A stretch of 64,000 bases of DNA, taken from positions 39,396,737-39,460,736 of the forward strand of contig CM043869.1 in NCBI GenBank assembly GCA_023846275.1. Reading direction: 5' to 3'. Shown here in pieces: positions 26,201-37,700 of this stretch. The stretch comes from Vanilla planifolia (taxonomy: Eukaryota > Streptophyta > Magnoliopsida > Asparagales > Orchidaceae). Each line of letters opens with the position of its first letter. The first letter of the stretch is position 1. The position numbers were made by a program, and so were the translations under genes. The notes beneath the pieces are model-generated. The model was not told the origin of the DNA, did not search any database, and saw only the letters and a program-made list of their open reading frames with translations.

Positions 26201-27620
26201 TCAGATCTTGGCAAAAAATGTTTGCTGCTACGCTAGGTGTTTTCTTGCAGATGAGGATGTATTATAGTTTTAGTCCTTGCACGCTAAATACGGCTGCTGT
26301 AATCCTACCTTTGAGCTCAAGCAAGGAGACTCTATGGTTTGGAAACTTTGTGTAGTTAGGGTATTTGTGAGAATGAATATGATTTGGAGGCTAGACGATG
26401 GCACCAATGTTTCAACTCTTTTAGAGAACTAGATTAGCCCCAGGCCCAATGTTAATCGCCAACATTCCTCAAAATAGAAGAGGGGATGCTGTTGAATCTA
26501 TCTTCATTAATAATACAAGGAATTGGAACTCTTCCTAGCTTCGATCTTTCCTTGGCATTGAGCTTGTCAACTTGATTGTGCATAGCCTCTTTGTGTTGAA
26601 GGGCAAGGGAAGGAAACTCCTGTGGAAAGATTCTAAGAGCTTTAAGTCCATCAATGCCTGCTTGTACCATAAATGTTTGCTATTGGAGGGCAAAGGTGAA
26701 CCCCTTAGCGTGTGGGCCTGGAAACTTCGTGTTCAACCATGTGCTTTCATCTAGCAGGTTTGTCATGTTAAGTGTCATCCCATGTTTGGCTCTGTTCTCA
26801 TGGCCTTGGTTTAAGTCTAGATTGCTTGTGGGGGTGTGTTGCTATGGGATCTTTGGTGCATGCTCTATGGTCTTGAAACATGGCTTGCCTTATTTGGTCG
26901 AACATTCTATAATGATGGTGGTTTGAATTCCCTTCAATCTCTTTTGTGCTAGATGTAAACTGATTATAAGGTCTACTTGATGAAAACTACCTCTAATGTG
27001 GCTAAAATGCCATATTACCTTTGGAGAAATAGAAATTGCAAAGTTGACACCAAACCAATTTTGGGGAACGAGGCTTTACTTTGGCAACTTCTTCTTTTCT
27101 CGAGCAACACACTCTTACTCCACTTTTGGACTGCGACTACCTACGCTCCCCCCAAATGGATTAAGTGAACTATGATGCCATCATTGACGTGGATGGTAAA
27201 GCAACTATTAGGGTGATGATCGTAGATCATCTGGGTCGACCCTTTATTTGTGGCTAGGAAGAGTTCTATTCTGCTGCTCATGTCATGGAGGAACGCTCTG
27301 TTATAGGGGCAATCAAGTTGGTGGCCCCTAGATTTTCTTTTTGTTATGGCATCTTGTTTGAGTTTGACTTCACCCAAGTAACGTCCTTTCTTGGATGACG
27401 GCTGTTCATGACATTGTCTCTCACTATTTTCAGCCCATGTGCAACATCTGCCTTTTTGTTGATCACATATAATCACTCATATTTACTAGAAGGGAATGCC
27501 ACCGTCAATTGGGTTGCCAAACATGCTATATATGGTACTGTTATTTTGGTTTGCAAAATGTCTTTACCTCACAAACTCCATGCTATTCTAGTCTATAATT
27601 ACATGTATGATTTGTCTTAA
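23220..27620 (+). mobile_element. Decayed L1-type LINE in IQD intron 1
   Basis: Fragments of an L1-like ORF2 follow one another in the right order on the plus strand. The AP endonuclease start (WNTRGA-like) is near 23250 and its later part FTWCNK is near 23630. The linker before RT is at 23887-24190. RT is at about 24370-24670, with ISSPKQDAFIQGRSI and KVDMEWAYNRV. An RT continuation follows at 25540-25800, with YVDDVLLYG. A zinc-finger/C-terminal segment with LWKDS lies near 26620, and an RNase H domain at about 27150-27610, ending with the usual VNWVAKH segment. Many stops and frameshifts separate the pieces, and an AT-rich insert interrupts RT. Upstream sequence (22100-23200) may hold ORF1 but I could not confirm that. 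It lies in the same sense as the host gene and is presumably removed with the intron. Confidence 0.85.
24685..25535. other. AT-rich insert inside the LINE reverse transcriptase
   Basis: LINE RT similarity stops near 24685, after the segment that follows the KVDMEWAYNRV motif, and resumes near 25540 with the segment that normally carries the RQGxPLSP-type motif (read here as HLSLYPF). About 850 bp of much more AT-rich, non-LINE sequence lies between. No terminal repeats or target duplication were recognised, so the insert is unidentified. Edges are good to about 30 bp. Confidence 0.55.
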
Positions 27621-27659
27621 ACTAGTTTATTATAGGTTATAGCCATGCTTTTTGAATAA

Positions 27660-27900
27660 CTTTATCTTTTAACTTTTTGGGAAGTGCCATCTATTATGGA
27701 CGAAACCTCCCTCCGCCTAGGTTTGACTGTCCTCCATAGATCGCAAGAAGCATGCTTGAGCCTAAGGTGCCATCATCGGAGAGCGCGCCTCTTGCCAAAG
27801 CAGAGGGGTTGTACAAAGTTTGAAGATGTCTTTAGTGGAACCCTCCAAAATGACAACACACTCCACATGGGTGGAAGAAGAGAAAATGTTTTGTAGAGAT
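27660..27900 (+). other. GC-richer block after the LINE, possibly the start of a second LINE fragment
   Basis: A 240-bp patch with higher GC than its surroundings. One frame reads FEDVFSGTLQND, which recalls the start of plant L1 ORF1 proteins, but the match is short and I am not sure of it. It could be a second LINE copy cut short, or leftover first-exon sequence of an unknown transcript. Confidence 0.3.
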
Positions 27901-28151
27901 CAAATCACTTGCTATTTTCCGTAAAACTCTTATAACAAAGTGTCGAAATTTGCATAACAAGTACTTAGAATTTTGGACCTCGAATTTTATCATTTTGATG
28001 GTTATTTTTTGCATGGTTGATTGCCGTATTATTTCAAATAAACAAAAGCTCAAGATCCCTTGTATGTGCAGCTAATAGTTCTGTACAATATCATACATGT
28101 CATAAATTGCATGTTCTGTAAGATGTGGATATCTATAGAAGATGAATATAC

Positions 28152-28173
28152 ATATATATATATATATATATAT
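28152..28173. repeat. (AT)11 microsatellite
   Basis: 22 bp of perfect alternating A and T in intron 1 of the IQD gene, about 480 bp upstream of the splice acceptor. Confidence 0.95.
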
Positions 28174-28656
28174 GAATTCTTATTACTCAAGGTTATGTTT
28201 TTGGCTAGCCTAGAATTGGGTTGCTTTGCTTGTGGTGCTTGTCATTTTACTGAACCTTAGCATTGAGTTAAAGGTAGTGTCTTTTCTACATAGTTGTGTA
28301 TTTATTAAAAATTATATCTTCTCTATTTGTTATGCACATTCTATGGGCTTGCTGGAGCAATCAACCTATCAAGATATGTTCTGATGGTGGATTTGTTAAA
28401 CCTTTGATTGATAATGACGTCAAATGGGAATGAATAGCACTATTCTGTGGGTGCTATTTAAAATGGTTTTGAGTGTGCTTTTACGGTTGTACAGCAAAAG
28501 CCTGCAAGCTGCATTTTTTTTCAAAACGTGGTTGCCAAATGAACCTTAAAACTGTTCTGATTGACTTTTTAAATTACGAACGTGATGGTCATTGAGCTGT
28601 ATTGGAAGATTTAAAGCATTTGAGAAACTACATGCTCATATTTTTACAATTTACAG

Positions 28657-28783
28657 ATCATTGTTTTATAAAGCTGATCTGAACATAATGGGCATTTCTG
28701 CAAAGTGGTTTAAATCATTAGTTGGAATTAAAAAACCAGAGAGGCTGCCGAATTCTGGATCCAGTGAAAGCATTGATGCGAAG
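28657..28783 (+). CDS. IQD exon 2 (end of leader plus codons 1-32)
   Basis: Acceptor TTACAG at 28656, 31 nt of leader, then ATG at 28688. Coding runs to 28783 (AAG|GTATCT), phase 0. It encodes the family N-terminal motif KWFKSLVG. No other ATG lies in the 31-nt leader part, so this start is secure if the exon is right. Confidence 0.85.
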
Positions 28784-31700
28784 GTATCTGTTTTCCTCCT
28801 ATTTTATTACAATTTGATGTCTGCTGTTTTATTCCTTACAATGTAACTGCCTAAAATACAACTCCGTAGACTGCAGTGTAATGGATAATAGTGCTTGGTT
28901 TTTCAATTACGAACAATTCTTATAGTCAAGGTGAGAAGAACTATACTATCTTTTCAAATTGCTATTCTTTCATAAGAATGTTTTTAATTTTTTTGTTTTA
29001 CTGAATAAACGGTGAAATTCAAATATTCTTTGATTTTGGTTGATTTCACCTTTTTCTTCTTCTAATTCCAAGTATTGGGTTTAGAATCTTGAGGTTGAAA
29101 CCTTTAGGCTTGGAAAATGGGGACTTGGTGACGAGAGTTTGAAGCATTGGGCTATATATCACAACATTATACCGATTGTTAATTATTTGAACTTTATGGC
29201 TATTTAAGCCTAAATACAAGGAGCTTATCTTTTTTGCTAATTTCATTGATTACCAGCAACTTCTCAGATTTGTCTGTGGTGATAAATATTTAAAATCATA
29301 GTAAAATACATGTACCTATGTATAAATGTTTAAAGAACTACAATAAACTATATCAAAGAAAAGTTGTGCTTTATCTTATTATCTGAAAGCTGTGTGTTTA
29401 TTAAAGAAACAACGTATACATAATTAGCAAAGAAAATTAATAATCTGCAGTTTTTTTACAAAACATCGATGAAAAAGAGCTGTTGAAAGAAATAATGTAG
29501 AAATTATACATATGCTTATCATAACTAGAATTAAATGTCATAGAAAATACTAGTGTGAAAAGTAAGATTTGATCTTATTGTAAATGCAAGTTCATGAATA
29601 AACACCACGAATGTATGCATAAGAAAGTGATTTACCAAAGCAATCAAATAAACATTTAGTTGCTTTAATAAGAAATAGACAATAGAATTACTAAATGTTA
29701 TTTTTTTCAAGTATAATTTAGCACGTCATTTAGTAAAATTATAACCTTAAAGTATGCTATTGAGGAAGATTAAAATTTAAGTTTTTTAAGTTGTTTACCA
29801 TTGATGCTACGATAGGGAAAAAAAAAAGAAGAAATTTAATGAATTTTTTTAGGCAGCATATCTAAAGTACATTTAAATGTTGAAATGCAACACATATATT
29901 TAATTTAACCTGGTAGTATGCTATATTTACAACTATTTTGGTTAATTTTTTATCAACAAAGCCTTAAGCTTAATAGCAAATCTGGTCCTTGAAAAGATGT
30001 GCCAAATATCCTCTCAGTACTGATCCTGCAGATTTTTTATCTTTTTGATCATTTAGCAACCCTCGTCTCTTTGCTGTCAAACATAATCATTCTAATCAGT
30101 TTGCATTCTATAGAGAAATCTTCAGGTTAACTCTATCATTAAATGAAGGTAAAATTATTCACTTTGTTAATTATGTCACTACTTAGGTACAAATTTGATG
30201 CATGGGTTAAACCAGAATTACAATATTGAACTTAATGGACAAAATGAGGCTGCAGGCGAGGGCACTAAAATATCTATAATGATCAGAATGCAAACCAAGA
30301 CGAAGGTACTTTGTAGGTGCACAATGAAAGGAATTACCAAAGGACCGACCTTTAGCAAACTTGGGTGGGAAAATCCATTCCAACCTTATTTCTATAAGGT
30401 GGTAAATGTTCATGAAAACTACGTTCCTCCACTTTGATAGCTGCTTCAGCTGTTCGTCTACAGTTTTCATCCTGTACCTTGGGAACTATGGCATTGGCAC
30501 TTGTGCCACTTTGATGAAAATGCAAAGAAGCTTCAAGATCATTTACAAGTAATATAATTGTTCGTTGCATGGCTCTCCCATGGAACTTCATGTTGCCAGG
30601 ACTGGCAAGCGTATTTTGTAGAGTTTGTGACATCTAGTTGATAGAGCATGCCTGTTGATCAGTTAAGTCACTTTGCTGCAAATCTTACATGTTATTATGT
30701 TCTTCTCGCTGCTATTTCTTGCAGTATAGCTAGATCTTATGTAACTGGGTTATTTTTGGGCGATTAAGACTCCAAAAACTAAATGAAACATGTTGTAATT
30801 ATCGTGGTTGTTACTCACAAAAGGGACTACAAATAAATATTTGATGCTATTAAGAAGGGCTAAGAATCAGGAGCATGGCGTAGGAATCCATGTGATATAA
30901 TATCATCTGCCATTGGTCTACTCAGCTTGCTATTATGGTTGCACCAAAAGAAGAAATTAAAGAAACCAGATAAGGTGTTGTTGAAAATTGTCTTTAGGAT
31001 ACTTCAAATTCATAAATATGGGTATAATGGAATATTATTTATTGGGTGATTTATGTTGTAGAAGTACAAAATTGGATGAGGACATAACCCTTGTAGTAGG
31101 GCTTTAGACTGGTTAATGCCTCAACATTATAGTTAGGTAGAGGAACAACAAGATTGGGCTACATTTATGCTAAGTAGCTTGAGCAGTGCAAGCTTTCAAG
31201 GTAATGCATGTTAAATGTTTTGTTCATGCCCAAAAACACATACCATAAGTTTAATTAAATTTTCATTCCATGCTAATGGAAGAAATGTTGTCCCATTTCT
31301 TGGATTTGTAGGTTAATTTATTGTGTTTAGTAAGTTGGATTGGTGTATATGTTACTCAGGAATGTATACTATTCTTCAGAATACATTTGTTGTTTTCCAC
31401 ACAAGCTTCAATCTTTGGCACACTTACCTTGACGAATTGAAATGTTTCAGAACTTACAGTAGAATAGGTACATGATGCTAAAGCTAGTCAATGGTATGAT
31501 ATAGATGCATCACAGGTGGCATGCTTTTCTACAATCAAAGATTTTAAATTCAGCATCAAAGCCATTTCAAATTTATCATGATTTTATTATTCCAATAATG
31601 TAGAATTAGCTAAATCACTTTCCTCATATCTGACATGTGTTTACAGTTATGCTGGTTTCCAACATGAATTTAACATCGTCATCGTGGTCCTTACTAGAAA

Positions 31701-34700
31701 GTATTTCCATCGGATTCAACCTTCTCAAGATGCATTTTTCCTTTTTTTTTCCTTCATTTTGAATAAACTGCAGAAAAGGGAAGTAACAGGTCACTTATGG
31801 CATCGGAGAAACAATTCTGTTGATTTTGATGCTTCCACAGCAGAATATGAACTTGCTACTGGAAATGCTCGGTCTATTGAAGATGCTGTGATTCATACAA
31901 GTTCGAATTCAGTGTCCTCTCCTGCCATCTCACTTCATGTGCAAGTGTCATCTCGGGCTCAGTCTGACCATAACGTGAAAGAGGAATGGGCTGCCACTAT
32001 TATTCAAACTGCTTTTCGAGCTTTCTTGGTAAACTATCTGCTAATTTTTATGGCGCTTGAGAAATTTCTAACTAATTTGTATTACTTGAAATGTTTGTAA
32101 CCAACAGGCTTTCACTAATAATTTAAGAATTTGCTTACTTTCCACAATTTCTTGTGATGGAAATATTTGCAGAATTTTTTCACCCCTTTAATTCTCAACT
32201 TTTTTTTCTTTGTAAAACTTGGCCATGGTAATTGATAACGTGGATGCCTAATGCATTGCTTCAGGGACAATGATTTTTCGATTTCTTATATTATAGTTAG
32301 AGAAAATGAACTTTCCTAGTAAACCAATGACCAAAAGGTTTTGATAGAGTTCTTGGTTATGAAAATGATGCCATACTTTTCATTTTTTGACAGTTATAGC
32401 TAGTTCTATGCTGGGAAAAGTAGGAGCAGTAAATTTTAGAACTATTAGATTGATTGGCGTGGGGTGAAGTTATATAAGACATGTACAATGTCAACCTTTA
32501 AACCCACCTGTTAAATATAAAAGTAAAACAACATGAGTAATGTTAGCTTGATATATGTTAAGGGTGGCTGAATATAAGGTATCTATAATGGTGAGAAGTT
32601 TTATTTTCATTAATAGATTGGGCTATTTAAATACCCTATTGTCACCAAATTCTATCAAATAACAACACAAAACTCAAAACTTGTGTTTATGCCCCAGTAT
32701 ACAAGGTCCCTATTAGTCGCTTGATATGCTTGTCTTTATCTATTGGTTAGTTAAATTCCAAATTTAATGTGAATATTGAAGATTATTTCATATGAGGTTG
32801 ATAAGTTTATTAAACAAGTAATTTGGATGGTTTTCTTATCAAAATTTTATATGATTTGTTATTGACATGGATATGGTTTTTTTAGGAAACATTTATTGAA
32901 CACAATATTATTATAAAAATTTTAATTAATTGAAAATGTAACACCCTAGATCTGAAAGTCTACACAATTTGACAATCTAAATCGAAGTTAATCTTAAACT
33001 ATATAACACAAATTAAAAATCAAGAAGTATTTTGGCTATCTTATGAAAAGAAATAATATTTAATATTATGAGAATTCTTTGATAATAAAAACATGATTTT
33101 TTATTTATTTAAAAGATAAATGTTATAATATTGAAATCTAAAATTATGTAGTCTTATATTGAAAAAATTATAATTCTCATCACTAAATATTATCCAAATA
33201 TAACAAGATGATCAACTAGAAAGTACATGTCACAAAAATATAATATATAGCTAACGTTGCTATAAGTATGATCCACGAATTAGTAAGATTGAATCTCATA
33301 TGTGGTTGTGCTCGTGCATGCATGTGTGTGTTAATGTGCATATGTGCATGTATGGGCATGAGTTTGTTCATGCATGCAAAGACAATAATAAGAGAAACTT
33401 CCTTCTTAAGTATAAATAGTAAGGATTTAGACATGAATATGCATAATAAAATAGACAAGTACATGAATATAGAATAACATCACATAATCATATTTCTCAT
33501 CAATGATTGGAGTATGAATATACATAATAAAATGGCATGAGTATATGTACATGTTCATACTTTCATAATTGTATTTCTCATTATTTAATTATATAGTTCA
33601 ATGAACCAAAGTAGTAAGCATTCATATGTTATCAAAAGTGCCAAAGCATCAATGTGAACATATTTTGTGAGTGATGCTCGTGAGCAATAAATATCAAAAT
33701 ACATATCTATCATAATGTCTCGCATTTATTTAATTGTTCATATAATTAACGTATTTGCCATGATCTCTCTGCAATGTCTTGTAATATGGAGTTCAATGCT
33801 ATCCTAAGTTGGAATAATCGCCACTTTATCGGTTTGTTGAGTCGACTAGCGTAACATCTTAGCCTTTCTAGTGAGGTATTATCTTGAATTTTTTTTTATT
33901 CTTTTTCACAAAAGGTGTCTCATTTTTAAGGCGTATAGCTTTACACATAAAGCCCCAGAATTCCTCTATAACAATCAATGTTGGATTATCTCTCATGACT
34001 TCTATCCTGTGGATTTCTGTGTCTCAAAAGGCCCCTTAATTGATTTATAAGTAACCTCTATGGCTTAACCCTAATATTAGGTTAGTAGCAAGGTCAGTTT
34101 TGATATTATATTATAATTTCTTAGCTTTTCTAATGAATTATTGTCTTGATTTTTCTGGGTTGTCCTTTTTTTTAAAAGATACTTTAAAGGCTTTCTCGTT
34201 TATGTTATCCATCAAAATACTTTTCTCAATTAAATATGTTTAATTGTAGAGTTCCTAAAGGATCTAATACTTTAATACTTGTGTTGTATACCATGAGATT
34301 TTTATAGCTAAATAAATAATTTAGCAAATAATTTAGATTGTGCAAGAAAACATAGAAATTGAGTAATAATAATAACATACTCAATTTTATCGTAATAAAA
34401 GCTTAATATTAATTAAGAAACTAATTACAAAAATATAAAAATCAGTAAATAAAAATATAGAAGTATGGAGAAGAAGAAAGAGAAGAGGTTGAAGGAGTTG
34501 AACTCCACTCCATAAACCTCCGGAGGAGATTCTTGACATCAATGACACAGCTTGAACCAAGTGTCCTCAATTAGGAAGGGGAAGATAGGAGGGGAAGGAA
34601 GGTTGCAGCAGGGTGCTATGCGTGGGAATAGAAAATGAAGATGTTCCTTGGAGGAGAGGTGAAAGATGAGTTGGAAGCAGTGCAGACCTTGGCTTTGGAG

Positions 34701-37700
34701 AGGAGAGGGTGCTGGGAATAATTTCTTGTTTCCTTGTCTCTCACTCTGGCCTGGACCTTGTTATTCTGAGTCAGGCAAATAAAAAAGTTGCCTTTATAAG
34801 GATTGTTACATAAATTTTTTATCATTTCTCTGCCCTAAGCAGGCATTTCTGTAATATTTTGCTGAACTGGCATGCAGCAAACAATGATTCAAGCTGCTGA
34901 GGAACAAACTATTTTTGCTTATTTTTTATTTGAAAATTTTCCTTTATTTTATGGTTGTTGGAATTGATTTGAAAGTTAAGAAAATCCCAATTTAAAGTGC
35001 AAAAGCTATAGTACTTATCTTAGGAATATTTTTTGTTGTTTTTTATTTTATCAAGAAAATTCTAAGTAGTGCTCCAGCATCTGGGGAAGTTCTGATGTTT
35101 TTGTTTAGTGGAGCTCAATGCTCTCGATATCATCTTAACAATACTAGCTAGAAAGTAGTATTTTAACAATAGTTACTTCAATCTTAATAACTGATGTATA
35201 GCATGTTTAATAGTTTAGGCTACCATCTTGAGAAAGTAGGTGTTAACACAAGTTACAATTGGCATGTAGTATTCATTGTTTTGCTTGTTAAAAGTCGATG
35301 AAATTTCTTGTAAATATTTACGTATTTAAAACTGTTGGTAAAGGTACAGGTCAGCATAACATTGCCCTTCCTGTAAAAACTTTGTACTAATTATTATCAT
35401 TTATTCAATTTGATTTAGCATGTATTATGTTTTTCCAGGCTAGGCGAGCATTGAGAGCTTTGAAAGGACTTGTTAGACTCCAGGCTCTCGTCAGGGGGCA
35501 TGCTGTTAGGAAACAAGCTGCAATAACCCTCCGTTGCATGCAAGCTCTGGTTAGAGTGCAGGCTCGGGTCAGAGCAAGACGAGTACGCATAGCCTTAGAG
35601 AATCAACTTGGTCAGCAAATGGGTCAACAACAGATTTCACGGGATGCACATGTTAAAGAGATAGAGGTAATATATTTTTCTTTTCTAGAAGACTATTGTT
35701 CAATTTGATAGATGCTATTTTCTGATATTGTAACTTGTAGGCTATTGTTCTCACAATCGTTTTTTGCTATGAAAAGTCATAGGTTCGTTTTTGTTTGCAA
35801 TATAGGCACCATATCAATAAGCATGACACTCTAATCCAAATAATCAATAGGGCATAACTACCTATTTCAAATATCCTTCCTAGATGGGAAAATTAAAAGA
35901 ATTTAACCGAGGAAATAAAGGTAATAAGAAACAGCCCAAAAGTGCACATGGTTTTGTATAGCTCATCCCAATTAAAGTCATCATGAGGTTGTAGGGTTTT
36001 AGAGTCCCATCAAAGTTAGTTTTGGGTTTGAGTTTTTCCCAAACCAATTGGCAGCATTATGTGGTTTCCTCAATTTGAAGTGGATAGGATCATGCATATA
36101 AGTTTTATTCCAATTGATATGCGACTTTGCCTATTTTGAAGTTGATGTGCTTAAAGTTTTTAAACCTAGTTGGTAAGAGTCAATTTGGTTTTATGTTTTT
36201 TATGACTGCTTGGGTTTGCCTGGACCCAAGTGAAAGTTTCATTAGGCTGCTCCCAACATAAAGTTGGATTGGCATGCACACATTTGAGTCTTGTCCCATT
36301 TAGTATTTTTATGGGATCTTGTTTGTTTTGAGGTTTGTTTGTGAATTGAAGTTTTGATTTTATTGGTAGTTTGATATGGTTATATCCAATTTTATTTTAG
36401 ATGGGTTTATGATTGAGAATTGACTTGATTAATAGTTTTATAAGGTTCTATTTGTTTTAACATTTTGTTAGTTTTGTAGTATTTAAGTTGCAATTTGGTT
36501 TATAGTTTAAAGGATTCAACCCTATAAGTGAAGGGTTTGCAAGTATTTATTGGCTTGATTAATTTCTTTCTTTACCTTTGTTGGTGATTTTAATTATTTG
36601 AATTTGCCCATATTTAAGCTTTTATATTAAAAAAAAGTGAACAAAAAGAATTTCTAAAAAAGGAAATAAAATAAAACAAACATGGAAGTTACTTTCTTTA
36701 TCCAAACTTTCTTTGATCTCTTGTAATAAATTCTTCTCGACCTCTTTCCTTGCAATCTCATTCTTATGTCTCTCAAAACTCTCACAATCATCCTTACCTT
36801 TCTCATACTCTCCCTCTCTCTCAACAAATAACATAATTTAAAATTCCTCCTATCCTTGGTTATCCCCAAAACTTTAAATGTGTTTCTAGTTTCATATGAA
36901 GTATCGTAACACCTTTTCAACTCTTTTGTAACCCTTCAAGATTACAAAAATACCATTGGATTAACAACATTATTAAAATGTTTTGGGTACCATTGACAAA
37001 GAAATTGCACACGGATCTTTAAGATTAACTCTAAGGGTATGTTTGTAGTATGTGGGTTTAAATTATGTGGGGTTAGTTTAACTTAGTTATCTGTTTATTA
37101 GTTTAGATGAGTAAAATTCTGTTTGGATTCCATCATAAATTAGGTTAGGTTAAGGTGATTTTGTGTTTGCCTGTCATCTTTGGGTTAGATTGTGTTAGAA
37201 CAAATTTGTGGTTAGCATATAAAGTAAGTTAAGGATAAATAGTTTACTTTTGATCTGTCTACAATGATATTCTTGTCTCGAGTCCTTGTTAGCAGACCAT
37301 TTTCAGAGAATAGTCGTAGTGTAAGTAGAAGCATGTAATAGCTAGGAGCAAATGAAGAAAGATAATGAGGATACCATAAAAAGGATAATTCCCTTAAGAA
37401 GATTTCTTTTAAAGGATTTTTGATTTTTATAATAATTTGATTTTTAGAACTCCCTTCTAAAAAATTCATCTTAGAAAGTTTTTCTTAGAAAACCCTTTTC
37501 TAAAGATTCCTTCTTCACTCAGTATTTTTTCTCTTTATATAGGGTTTGGATACACTATTTTAATATAAATTCATATTACAAAAAGATGAAATTACCTTTG
37601 GTCAAATTTTGAATTTTCAAGCCTACCGGCCCGTTGCTAGTGTGCGCGGATACCTGGTTGTGTGTCTTCGGCGTGCCCAGCTGCGTGCGCCCCATGCGTC

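Noticed and set aside
33297-33370. Alternating GTGCATG-type purine/pyrimidine tract as a possible regulatory Z-DNA site
   Set aside because: Imperfect low-complexity repeat with nothing else to support a function.
36640-36920. Lys/Arg/Glu-rich minus-strand frames in IQD intron 4
   Set aside because: They come from a pyrimidine-rich tract. The repetitive codon use reflects composition, not selection.
37040-37250. A MITE beginning AGGGTATGTTTG
   Set aside because: No inverted partner or target duplication was found nearby, so the ends cannot be supported.
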